Shown: piece by piece, positions 20,501 to 28,032 of the stretch | Numbering within the stretch: position 1 is the first letter of the stretch | Layout of the letters: every line of letters begins with the position of its first letter | NCBI GenBank assembly: GCA_000226015.1 | Contig: JH154801.1 | Span: forward strand, 2,931 to 31,139 | Source of the DNA: Mnemiopsis leidyi | Lineage: Eukaryota; Ctenophora; Tentaculata; Lobata; Bolinopsidae | Length of the DNA: 28,209 nt | Direction: 5' to 3' | Translations under genes and position numbers: made by a program | The notes under the pieces: generated by a model | Told to the model about the DNA's origin: nothing | What the model saw: the letters and a program-made list of their open reading frames with translations, nothing else | The model's database searches: none

Positions 20501-23500
20501 AAAATCATATTTTAGGGGATCAGGATTGAGGTAAACTTAAGTTAGTGAACATAGCACATGCAGCAGCTTAGGGAATATTTCATTTTCGTGGTCTGTTAAT
20601 CTTATACAATGCTATCGGTTCTTTTTTAATCACAGTCGCAATATTACTTATAGTTCAGTATTACTTATAATTATAGCTCAGTATTACTTATAGTTCAGTA
20701 TTACTTATAGTTCAGCCCGCTGTACACCGAAGTTTTATGATAACGGAATATTTGGTTCACTTTGGGAATTAAATGATTCACAATGACGGGGTCGTAGTTC
20801 GTGAATCGTACATTCTTGTATTATAGCAGCAGGTGGACAATCGTAAAGCTATCATTGTGGTATAAGTTTGATAATAAGTAAATCTTTCGATAATTTGGTG
20901 CGTTCTGATTCCCATTTCTATAATTGTGCATTCAGTAAACTGTAAAGCGTGTTCAAATAAGGTTTAACTGTGCTTTAAGTTTAACTGTGGATAAAACTAG
21001 CAGTCGTTATTTAACCTGCTGGATTAGAATTTGCCCAACAAATATTTGTGCTGCACTTAAATCTCATTTTACCAACGATAAAGTTTTAAACAGTTACAAA
21101 TTTAAAACAAAATGATAGCTTTTTGACCAAACAGATTATAATTTTTCTGAATATTTCTCAACATTGAACCCCAATTCGAATTCAGAAGTACTACATCTGG
21201 AACGTGCACTTAAAACATCTGTTCAGTGGTTGCCTGGTGACCTCTTTAGAAGTATTGAAATAGATCTGATAGCCGATAGTTCTTTTAACACATTTGTGTC
21301 CACCGTTCAAGTCTTAATTTATTGGAAAAAGGCACCTTGAGGTATAAGGTAGTTGAGTTCAAGATACATTTATTATTTTGATGTTGTATTAAAATATACA
21401 AGTCTACAAATCTATTACATAAGTCTACAAATAAATCTTGTGAACAATCAGTGGAATTCTCACTGCAAGTTAAGGCAATTTTAGTTAGTTTCTTTTAAGT
21501 TATGATAGATATTACCTAGCAACTACTCATTAACTACCTAGTAACTAGTAACTCAACTTCCAAGTAACTAGTAACTCATAACTACCTAGTAACTACTCAT
21601 TAATATCGCCTTATAATACCACGAAAATTCCACTCAAACTCCGATCATTAACAACGTACACTGCACTTACTTGAGCGACAAGGGCAAGGTGCTTTGGTAA
21701 ATCTTTGTTGACGACTTTCAGTTTCTTGAACTTTGATCTCAAGGTAGCTATCGTTTTCCTGACCTTGACTTTTTTGTCCTCGGCCGTTTTGAGCATTTTT
21801 TCGTGCTCGCGCTTTTGTTTTGCTTCCTCGATACTGAAATTAAAAGTGGTTTTCATTTGCTCATTAATGCTTTATTTTCAATTTTCCTATATTGGTAAAT
21901 TATAGAAACATCGGCCTGACATTCTCTGCGTTTTGGTTACTACAATTTTCTAAATTTGAAGTTAATTGAAGCTATTCTCAAAAAGCTGTTAATCTAAGTG
22001 AAAACCGATCCATGTTCTAAGACTCTGTTCAGAACAAAAACGCCGACAATGACGCACGAGCAACTTAGATAGAACACGTGCGACACAGCTGGAATAGAGA
22101 AACAATTAGAGTCGAGGTTCGTGCTCAACTGAGAAGTTAGCACGCACGTGCACTTTTACAATCTTAGCACACACGTGCACTTTTACAGTCTATCTTGAAC
22201 AATCAAACTGCGAAGAAGTGGACATCATCTAAGTCATTGGTCCTTAAGTCGTTAGTCTATGGCTATTTGTCCATTCGAGAAAAAAAAGCTGCGTGGAGAA
22301 GAAGAATGCTTGACGAGAATTTAAAAAAGTTAGTAAGTAGAGTTGTAAAATATAGAAAACTTATATATAAAAATCGAGAAATAACTATCAGTACAACTGT
22401 GTCACGATATATTAGAATTAAATTGAATTTTGAACTTACACATGATATTACAATGAAAGTAAGTTTAACACAAGCAAAGTTTCTCCAATAAGTCGATTTA
22501 AACATTCTTTGGGCCACAATTTTTGAAATGGCTCAACATCCCATATCACCTCAATGTAAGTAGTCGGTTATCTGTTCCTGATCCTAGTACAAGCCAGAAT
22601 GGAACATGCAAATGGAAATACTTATATTTTTCCTTAAAATTAATCACGTAATTATGCACGGGCACTTTATTAGAGCATTAAGTCCTGATTTTCCTGTACC
22701 AGTGCCGGTTGCAATTTAAGAGATAATGGTGACCTAGCAGCAGATTGAAATAAAGATTAAACGACATGACCTTTGAGTAGAGTAAATTTTAAATATCATT
22801 GTTCCCGAGGGATACGCAAAATTAGTTCTAATTTTCTATATCTGGCAAATCAGTGGTACTGGTAGCAACTACACCGTTATAAAACCGATACCCTTGACGT
22901 CCACGAAGAAAGGTTTTACGAGCGGATAATTTCGATTGTGGCCGAAGGTTAGACAATGCCAAAGCGCCATCTGGCGAGTACCAAGATTAACACTTGTTCT
23001 TATAACACTTGTTCATTTTAAATGATGCTGTAGGAAGTTCCAATTCCGACCATTATTGGCGAGTATATCGTCTATATTCGTTACTTTCTCAAACCATTGT
23101 TGGTGAGTATATCTACGATATTTGTTACATTCTCAAACCATCGTTGGTGAGTATATCTACGATATTCGTTACTTTCTCAAACCATTATTGGTGAGTATAT
23201 CGACGATATTCGTTACTTCTTTCAATTCTATCGAGGGGTATAGACGACCCTCACGCCACAGACTGTGTACCGATTAACAACAGCTACTTTTAAGATGGTT
23301 TATGTCTGTAAATATGTCTTTAATTCTATCTGGTGGATACTTCTCATGCTTATATGCTCGTAAGTTGATGACGTATTTTTCTGAGAGATCTAGTATTTTT
23401 CATTCTTTCAATATCTAAATTGATTATCATCACAAAATGGAAAACAACCGTTATTTATAATTTACAAGCAAAACCAAATACAGGTCACAATCTTCTGCTG

Positions 23501-26500
23501 TATCAATAATTATTTCAGCTACATCGCCTCGGGAAAAAAGCCACAAAACTACAAGAAAGTCGACGGAAAAATGGCATACGAACTGGCGGTTGCTTATTTC
23601 TGTACTGGTGACCCAGCCTGGTTTGAGAAAATAACCGATCCGGCCCTAAGGTTCTTCTGTGACTTGCTGTACAGTATGATTTGTAAAAAGGATCTTCCCC
23701 ATATTGAGACAATAATCAAGTGGGTGACGGATCTGCAGGAAAGCATGGGAGCTGACACGAAATATGGGGACTGTATGATCAAGGAGACAAAACAGAGTTT
23801 GAGGGATATATTTTGTGAAGGAGAAGAAAGTGTGGTGGTTCTGGAGAACCTCATGAAGTTTCTAGCAAAGTGGTCGTGTGATGCGTCAGCTCGGAGCTGG
23901 GATTCGTCGTTATGCGAGATTCTCAAATTCTTACATCGGCATTCTCGACGGCTTGTGTTTGGATTTGCACCTCTTGTGTGTGCAATTACGTCAGAGCAGC
24001 ACTACAACATCTCAAAGAGATCTGATGGGAACGCCTTTGAAGAAGTCTCGCATATTTCACAGAGAAACGAAAGTTCTTACACCGAATTCGATACGGATGT
24101 TTCACGGGAATTCTCTAAAGAACAGACGAAAAGGCGGCAGCTTGAAAAGCGCCAGTACGACCTATCGTCGATGGTAAAGTTCCTGAGAAACTTGGTTTGT
24201 AACAAGGACACATTTCTACAGATAGTTGGGTACGTAGAGAAGCAGTCAGCTGAAGATCAGGAAGGAATGACTAACTTAGCTTCTCTCCTACACGGATTTA
24301 TCTGTTGTACGTTAATTGCTATACATGTGTAATCTCCACCTCGATTTTCGCTAGTCACGGTCGAATTGGAGTATTAGACAGATCATCACTGATGACCCAA
24401 GGATTTTAAATACATTCTAGCTAAGTCCAAACTCCATAGTCGTATGGACGATTACTTATAAATCCCCAGCTGACCAACCGTTACCAGTACCAATGGATTA
24501 TAGTATTTCTGTACGGGAAAAAAGTGACGTACGTTTGCTGTACGATCCGAATGTTAACTTTTTTTGTAGTTGTAGTTGGCAATATCAAATTACCAATTAT
24601 TAATCTCAACTGTAGATTCAGGTGTGATAGCCAAAGTGACAGTTTTTTTCTTTTATTGTTGATCCTGAAGTAGGTTGCGAGACATTTCACCAGTGCAAAA
24701 TTCCGAATTGGCAAAACTAAACTTCCTTTCTTAAAAAGAATACAGAATCACAGGCCATGATTTCTCAACTATTTTGTCCACAATTTGGCCATGCATCTTA
24801 CTTTAATTCCGCCAGCTACTGCTCAGTTTAAGGAGATAGAATTCGTTAAATGATACGATACCGGTGGTACAGCTCATGATTCCTTCCGGTGCTTACTGCT
24901 TGAAAGGGTAGGGCAATTAGGAGCCACCTGTTTTTATTTCATGTCGGTTTCAGAGCTCTGACTTTTAGTAAAGCGTGTCTCTCTTCCCGTCGTCAAATTG
25001 TTTTTCATTTTCACTGCGACTCATTTTTTTTTCAAGCAGGAATCCAAGGTTAGATGGTGAACAAAACATTTGGCAGTTTATTTTTCCCGGAGAGTGACGC
25101 AGAGCGATATATCTGGGCTTGCTGGTTAACATTCGTGTTACTTTCCTCAGCGATAGGGGACTCAGCCATTCTTGTAGGGTCAATTAGATACAACGCGTTC
25201 AAACTCCACGAGTCAATCGTAGTGATAATCCAGCACATGGCTATTGGTGACCTGCTCATAACATCATCTTGTGTGCTTCCTGCGGTGGTCACTCTGATGT
25301 TCAATAGGTGGATCTTCGGAACGGAGTTTTGCTACTGCAAGGTTTACTTAGGCTCAGTAGGCTGGATATCTACGTCCGTCTTTATTTGTGCGATGGGTTT
25401 GTGCAAGCTTGTACTTCTGATGTACCCAAGGTATTCCAGGAATTTAAACAAGAGACGTGCCCGGATGCTGTGTCTAGGAATATGGATATTCTCTATCCCG
25501 GCTGCAAGCCTTGCCTTCCTCTACTTCGTTTATAATCTCTCTTTTGATTTTACAACATGCGATGAACACTACCACAACTTCTACTCAAAAAGCAAGATTT
25601 CAGAAAATTCATGGCACGGTTTTCTTAAATATTTGGTATGGTTCATTTTGGTGAAGACCACATTTATAGTCCTAATAACAACACTTCTGTTCCGACAGCT
25701 GCTGGCAGCGAGAAAGCTGGCAAGAAGAGCACGAAAGAGAGCCCGCTGGCAGGGACTTCTGACGGTCATCCTTACCGCTCTTTTCCATCTGGTTTCCTAC
25801 ATACCAATCATTGTGCGTGAAGCTGCTGAAACGAGCATACGGGAGGTGTTTGGTGTTCGTGCGTATGTTTACTTAGCGAGAGCAAGCTACACTATACTGT
25901 ATTTAAACGTCGTGGGAAACGTTTTTATATACAGCCTGACTGTACCAAGTTTTAGAAGCTTCTTGAAGACTACATTCCTGAAGTTAACTAAATACCTGGT
26001 CATCCTTCCCCGACAGAATTCTTAACAAAACAGAGCGGAGATCATCTCGCAAATACGCCAATATGCCTGAGTTTCAAACCCAGTACAATGACTAAAAACT
26101 TAGACCCACAACTATGCTATGATTGACACTGAGTACTAGTATCAATCTAGTTAATAAAGTATGTAACGTGACGTCATCATATAATATCTGTTTAAAAAAT
26201 AGGATTATTTTTCTAATATTTTGACTTTTAATCATACTAAGCCCACTCGGATTGAATTTACATGCATAATTATGTAAATGAACTTAAGTACTACTTAATT
26301 TTAAACTATTCATGGAAAAATAATTAGTTGATAAGTAATGATTGCACTTTGCAGAAAAGAATAGAAACTGTTGATAAAAATTTCAATTTAATTCTTTGAT
26401 TACTTGATTTTATTTGTCTGTATTTTAAGGATATTCCGTCAAGGTTGATAAAACTTATTTCGCATAATATCTAATATCGTCAAAATAGAAACCTGTAAAG

Positions 26501-28032
26501 AAAAAGGACGATGCAGATATGAGGTGACAAAAATAGAAATTATTCTTAGTCGAGAAATCAAAATCATGAGATTAACGTTTCTCAAAAATTAATCTCAACT
26601 ATTGGCTGTAATTTGAAAATTGTCATTAGATCGTAAGTACAACCGGACAAAATTAATTGATCTCCGCATGAACAAAGATCAAATGAATCAGTATTACTCA
26701 TTGTCTTGCACGATCTTATACTATTGAATAGTACGTTACTACTTACTTGAATTGAATACCATAACAACGTAATTTACTCAAATTGCCCAATCGTTATGGA
26801 CCATTGTGAACAAAGCTATGGTCAAGGTACTATCAAATAATGAGCTTTAAAGCATTTACAAATAATGATTTAACGGAAGCTATTTAAATGTTTAATAAAA
26901 TTTATCAAAACAAGAAACCTGTAGGCCTTAAGATCGTCAATATCGTCCACCATAGGAACATCCTCCTTAGCCTTCTGCTTGAGCAAACTGTCGGCTGGAG
27001 AGGGAAGTGATAGTTCCACCCCGGCGTGATTCACTTTGTAAACAAACAGGTTACCGTCGTGCCCTCCGGAGATCAGGAATCTGCGATAAGTTGGAAAGTG
27101 GTGTACTTGTTTAAGAGAGTCGAAGGAATGGGAATTGGGATTAATTGGAGAATCGAAAAGAAAAAATTGAAAAAAAGGACTGTTTTTTAAAATCTATGTA
27201 ACGGTTGAAATAGAAAATCTGTTTCGATTTCTAGTTTGTATACCTTGTATCGAAGGATGTCATGATACCGTTGACGCTGCCACTCGAATGTGCGGGAAGG
27301 GTGAAAGGAGGACCCATCTCCAGTCCCTTACCCTCCAGTTTCTTGTGTATGCGGATAGTGCCGTCCCCCATGCCTACCATCACGTTACTTCCGTCCTGCC
27401 TGTTTGGGGGGGGTGTGACGTCATGTAGAGCAGGCTACCATTAGCATTATCAAGTATTGGAATAAATAAAGTAACTTTACAAGTATTAATAATTAAGGAA
27501 TTGGAGAAGGTGAAATCTAAAGAAAAAGTTGAGAAATTAGAGAAATAGGTTTCAGTAAAGAGGATTGGAGAAGGTGAAATCAAAAGAAAAGGTTAAGAAA
27601 TTAGAGAAATAGGTTTCAGTGATGAGGATTGGAGAAGGTGAAATCTAAAGAAAAAGTTGAGAAATTAGAGAAATAGGTTTCAGTGATGAGGATTGGAGAA
27701 GGTGAAATCTAAAGAAAAGGTTGAGAAATTAGAGAAATAGGTTTCAGTGATGAGGATTGGAGAAGGTGAAATCTAAAGAAAAAGTTGAGAAATTAGAGAA
27801 ATAGGTTTCAGTGATGAGGATTGGAGAAGGTGAAATCTAAAGAAAAGTTTGAGAAAATAAGAACTCACATGAGGCTGATCTCGTGGATGGTTGTGTCTGT
27901 TTCCATATCAATAACCCTGAGGGGCTCGCCACACTTCCTCACCCATCTACCTCTGATGTTGTCTGGAACTGGCATGTCTGCCAGCGGGTCGTTAAACGTA
28001 CATTCGTACAGAGCTCCTGCGTCTGAACCGTC
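8530..28032 (-). CDS. CFAP44: Cilia- and flagella-associated protein 44 (WD40 + coiled coil), C-terminal 1,106 residues, 23 exons
   Basis: CFAP44 (WDR52/FAP44) is an axonemal protein of motile cilia, linked with CFAP43 to the inner-dynein tether/tether-head at doublet microtubules. Exons in transcript order: 28032-27869, 27399-27244, 27080-26919, 21833-21671, 20221-20118, 19745-19661 (or to 19658), 19428-19285, 18994-18971, 17980-17810, 17532-17344, 16988-16804, 16567-16408, 16152-16016, 15838-15730, 15550-15416, 15266-15080, 14927-14816, 14717-14477, 14272-14136, 9728-9614, 9452-9342, 9159-8965, 8664-8530 (stop TAG). Every junction matches in phase with GT..AG. Diagnostic parts are the final WD40 repeat (FLISGGHDGNLFVYKV), SIEEAKQKREHEKMLK, NMGDFNLKTAKNY, an acidic run before CPPGC, MNELDMIVTLNLDQIQFMQN, MMLLKFGRE and the terminal LVQLQAQEIDALKDEIGILS. 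These agree with what I know of vertebrate CFAP44. The 5' part lies beyond the window. Confidence 0.93.
9785..10265 (+). mobile_element. Possible solo LTR-like or other dispersed element inside a CFAP44 intron
   Basis: This block is richer in GC and in unrelated long ORFs on both strands than the surrounding intron. It contains a 16-bp perfect palindrome (10057-10072), then a C-rich stretch, a TATATA at about 10175-10181 and an AATAAA at 10211-10216, an order reminiscent of an LTR promoter and R region. I cannot see terminal TG..CA ends, a target-site duplication or a second copy in the window, so the class and limits are guesses. Confidence 0.25.
10057..10072. repeat. 16-bp perfect palindrome
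   Basis: CGTCGACATGTCGACG is its own reverse complement and contains two SalI-type GTCGAC cores. It lies within the GC-richer block at 9785-10265. Its role is unknown. Confidence 0.8.
11024..12730 (-). CDS. Secreted protein with three SRCR domains and an acidic tail, 568 residues, single exon
   Basis: The start at 12730 is chosen because it gives a signal peptide (MLGTLTLLLLGCSLVQVKG, cleavage near residue 19). The frame continues upstream through repeats, but that would bury the signal. Residues 20-125 form a cysteine-containing N-terminal region (C21, C71, C95, C106, C111, C119), not recognised. Three SRCR domains follow (about 134-256, 267-389, 402-523), each with six cysteines in group-A spacing: GTxCDD, VCQ/TCQ, INC/ITC/VQC, EC/DC, DC/NC, and LWLSC, LWLKC or VWLRC. 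Many N-glycosylation sequons are present. Residues 528-541 are almost all Asp/Glu, followed by a basic-hydrophobic end (KIKFRKFLY). SRCR proteins bind polyanions and microbes or act in adhesion; a role in innate recognition is inference. No transmembrane helix is seen. The gene lies in a CFAP44 intron on the same strand. Confidence 0.92.
   Translation of the reverse strand: MLGTLTLLLLGCSLVQVKGDCYQVYPTSWHFLNPDNTTVQTERRGLLLTELENSTELHTLLPGEESYADICNSTDYSRSDAENYFEPELIQQFPCIFYEEGAFWRCDDGGCLTHVFLECREEVKPEPDFEPVSAGLYRYNSTTEEVTAGREGLLLIHFADRNDESNAISGTACDDYFNDHAADLVCQYIGYGSALAWGSSPENNMYIPEELLIEHDVPIMADDINCSEDAGDIRECEGNFADGHDCSRGENLWLSCSDEKTADWVLAGAGLLKLDGDEVISGSEGLLVVHFSDRNSDGENWKAGTVCDDHFTNHSADLVCQSLGFRAAENWGSDPENFEYIPEELLENHGIEILIDDITCSENATDIMDCDAKMFEHNCGRYENLWLKCATNDTDEQWGIESGHLVRLDEETGEVRESNEGLLAVLLTSTSGESQVGTVCDDYFNTHAANMTCQAIGFDYVEDWGHHGAVDYQFIPLDMLYKENVTTVIDDVQCDEWDTSIMECEAKVLEHDCSHEEDVWLRCGPANDDGDDDDDDDDEEEGNVIEFSLGGANFNFNLSKIKFRKFLY
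12728..13017 (-). repeat. 57-bp tandem repeat, five copies, immediately 5' of the SRCR start codon
   Basis: Units of 57 or 60 bases (multiples of 3) run from the SRCR ATG outward. On the - strand each reads, in the SRCR frame, MYIVSCRDVIINRSGSFTT or a close variant and supplies an in-frame ATG. Each unit also holds TATATA-like bases and a CAG|GTAGCT donor-like site. The opposite strand is open too. The units are most likely 5' UTR/promoter or leader DNA rather than protein, because a translated extension would hide the signal peptide. Confidence 0.88.
13373..13918 (-). CDS. Doubtful 181-residue ORF in a CFAP44 intron
   Basis: An uninterrupted frame from ATG 13918 to TAA encodes a cysteine-rich peptide with one hydrophobic stretch (FLGIIGGLCLWVLMLSMVNI). 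No domain is recognised, and the strand-opposite frames are also partly open. The length is more than expected by chance in AT-rich DNA, but composition is mixed and no splice or poly(A) context supports it. It could be a degraded gene or chance. Confidence 0.2.
   Translation of the reverse strand: MEVLGRIYDIFEKREGNGHLPLKFNDGCSWGASRNPFRGQQLKFNRQCCTQGPSSSKFDRLSFLGIIGGLCLWVLMLSMVNIKVVWRYSIKTEVQSGGLCLDTWCTEQLFLCARVHVHCTTPCRERSSSGIKLKKFEGNFSNYCFLGCSFGTSLICPRDLAKYTFLIVKNDKKRNALFCNS
14816..14927 (-). other. CFAP44: CFAP44 exon: acidic tract and CPPGC motif
   Basis: It encodes a run of Asp/Ser/Glu (DESDSDDDFDSSSEEEDDDE) followed by DLNICPPGC. The next exon continues QELYDATIVMREKKLDLEEA. The acidic run followed by CPPGC and then a coiled coil is one of the most recognisable parts of CFAP44. 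Confidence 0.85.
16408..16567 (-). other. CFAP44: CFAP44 exon with a glycine-rich insert
   Basis: This exon encodes AMEYTAESLREFKKRYDEEK, then a low-complexity GGFGGFGGFGGGG stretch and an Ala/Pro-rich end (DAPPQAAAPESKP). It is GC-rich compared with its neighbours. The donor is GTCAGTAA. The insert interrupts the coiled coil and is probably a flexible hinge. I do not recall an equivalent in vertebrate CFAP44. Confidence 0.75.
17272..17354 (-). repeat. 46-bp-spaced duplication of a CFAP44 exon end and donor
   Basis: The + strand blocks ACTTATAATTTGAAGTTTTG and ACTTATAATTTTAAGTTTTT are each followed by ACCCACCATTC.CCTGA. On the - strand this is TCAGGAGAATG|GTGGGT (real donor after 17344) and TCAGGCGAATG|GTGGGT, 46 bases further into the intron. 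The second copy is a potential alternative donor. Confidence 0.85.
17981..18970. repeat. CFAP44 intron; contains a 14-bp tandem repeat at 18004-18106
   Basis: About seven head-to-tail copies of AGATCAACTGGTCT-like units lie just inside the intron, about 25 bases upstream of the 17980 acceptor in transcript order. The remaining 860 bases show no ORF, RNA gene or repeat that I can support. Confidence 0.75.
18971..18994 (-). other. CFAP44: 24-base CFAP44 microexon
   Basis: Between the exons 19428-19285 and 17980-17810 (both in phase 0) lies TTGCAG|24 bases|GTAAATTC, encoding IEVNEPKP in phase 0. It is optional for the frame: skipping it joins IVRQ directly to SSSQGL. The flanking splice signals are acceptable, and it could be alternatively spliced. 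Confidence 0.55.
19231..19280. promoter_or_regulatory. Cluster of three CACGTG boxes and a TGACGTCA beside a CFAP44 exon
   Basis: TCACGTGA-type boxes occur near 19232, 19251 and 19269, the last fused to TGACGTCA. They lie directly downstream of the donor at 19285 in CFAP44 orientation. Their role is not known: a candidate intronic regulatory element for bHLH-ZIP or CREB/ATF factors, or just part of a window-wide excess of the motif. Confidence 0.3.
20222..21670. other. CFAP44 intron without genes; short repeats
   Basis: A 17-bp unit (AGTATTACTTATAGTTC-like) repeats four times at 20642-20715. A block of TAGTAACTACTCATTAA-type direct repeats lies at 21515-21603, next to the exon 21671-21833. 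Nothing else is supported. Confidence 0.7.
21834..23294. other. 5' part of the 5.1-kb CFAP44 intron; no gene seen before 23295
   Basis: Chance ORFs only (for example at 22195-22491, lysine/arginine-rich and paired with an opposite-strand ORF). Three CACGTG motifs lie near 22075, 22145 and 22171. A 44-bp tandem array (23050-23219) leads into the nested gene. Confidence 0.55.
23050..23219 (+). repeat. 44-bp tandem repeat, about four copies, each with a donor-like GGTGAGTAT
   Basis: Units start at 23061, 23105, 23149 and 23193 (GAGTATATC.ACGATATTCG and variants, then CGTTACTTTCTCAAACCATT). Each junction reads TTGG|TGAGTATATC or TTG|GTGAGTATATC, a good donor consensus on the + strand, the strand of the nested gene 75 bases downstream. 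Confidence 0.85.
23295..24332 (+). CDS. Unrecognised signal-bearing cysteine-rich helical protein, 292 residues, two exons, nested in CFAP44
   Basis: Exon 1 is 23295..23359 and exon 2 is 23519..24332. The donor GCTC|GTAAGT and acceptor TTATTTCAG|CTAC join in phase (TCC). Exon 1 encodes a hydrophobic leader (MVYVCKYVFNSIWWILLMLI), consistent with a signal peptide or anchor; an in-frame TAG at 23241 lies upstream. The mature part is mostly helical with 11 or more cysteines (about 50, 69, 77, 107, 121, 142, 154, 176, 249, 284, 285). It has a basic linker (KEQTKRRQLEKRQYDL, 222-237) and one sequon at 185 (NIS). It is expected to be extracellular or luminal. I recognise no family. A donor-like GTACGT near 24307 leaves open a further exon and a longer C-terminus. 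The gene is antisense to its host. Confidence 0.62.
24333..25053. other. Spacer between the two nested + strand genes
   Basis: No supported ORF or repeat. Just before the GPCR start, a pyrimidine tract plus TTTTTTTTCAAGCAG (about 25026-25040) looks like an acceptor, so the GPCR mRNA may have a 5' untranslated exon in or before this spacer. No canonical AATAAA for the upstream gene is visible close to its stop. Confidence 0.45.
25054..26025 (+). CDS. Divergent rhodopsin-like (class A) GPCR, 323 residues, single coding exon, nested in CFAP44
   Basis: Seven hydrophobic helices: about 20-44, 53-77, 97-122, 139-160, 190-214, 234-256 and 272-296. Class A landmarks are the TM2 aspartate (MAIGDLL, D66), WIFG before TM3, and an extracellular cysteine pair (C93 or C95 with C169). 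There is also a Pro in ICL2 (MYPRYS) and a very basic third intracellular loop (RKLARRARKRARWQ). The key motifs are altered: TM1 GN is GD (35-36), the DRY site is C-K-L (117-119), TM6 has no CWxP, and NPxxY is NVFIY (289-293). It is an orphan; ligand and coupling cannot be told, and the loss of DRY suggests unusual activation. The size and intact frame, plus AATAAA 128 bases after the stop, support a working gene. It is antisense to CFAP44. Confidence 0.9.
   Translation: MVNKTFGSLFFPESDAERYIWACWLTFVLLSSAIGDSAILVGSIRYNAFKLHESIVVIIQHMAIGDLLITSSCVLPAVVTLMFNRWIFGTEFCYCKVYLGSVGWISTSVFICAMGLCKLVLLMYPRYSRNLNKRRARMLCLGIWIFSIPAASLAFLYFVYNLSFDFTTCDEHYHNFYSKSKISENSWHGFLKYLVWFILVKTTFIVLITTLLFRQLLAARKLARRARKRARWQGLLTVILTALFHLVSYIPIIVREAAETSIREVFGVRAYVYLARASYTILYLNVVGNVFIYSLTVPSFRSFLKTTFLKLTKYLVILPRQNS
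26026..26918. other. 3' flank of the GPCR gene within the CFAP44 intron; no gene seen
   Basis: The first 130 bases are the probable GPCR 3' UTR. A full TGACGTCA lies at 26169-26176, 10 bases past the poly(A) signal. The rest is AT-rich with only chance ORFs. Confidence 0.6.
26153..26158 (+). terminator. Poly(A) signal of the GPCR gene
   Basis: AATAAA lies 128 bases after the GPCR stop codon. It is followed by a TG-rich start (GTATGTAACGTG), as expected downstream of a cleavage site. Confidence 0.6.
26919..28032 (-). other. CFAP44: CFAP44 exons encoding the end of the WD40 propeller region
   Basis: Three exons (28032-27869, 27399-27244, 27080-26919) encode residues 1-160 of the visible protein. 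WD-type blades are seen in IHEISLMQDGSNVMVGMGDG followed by IRIHKKL, and in SVNGIMTSFDTRFLISGGHD followed by NLFVYKV. The segment ends in DDIDDLKAYS, the switch to the coiled-coil half. Cryptic repeats sit in both introns flanking the second exon's neighbours. Confidence 0.85.
27496..27858 (-). repeat. 64-bp tandem repeat, about six copies, in a CFAP44 intron
   Basis: The unit on the + strand starts GAGGATTGGAGAAGGTGAAA and ends with GAAATAGGTTTCAGTGAT. It begins 10 bases inside the intron after the donor at 27869|27868. On the - strand it is pyrimidine-rich with TTTAG and TTTCTC elements, resembling reiterated 3' splice-site tracts, but it does not copy an exon. Confidence 0.9.

Noticed and set aside
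22195-22517. Opposed ORFs of 98 and 84 codons
   Set aside because: Biased Lys/Arg and Ile/Phe composition from AT-rich DNA, open on both strands, no splice or poly(A) context.
25054-25304. - strand ORFs over the GPCR
   Set aside because: Antisense shadows of the receptor exon.
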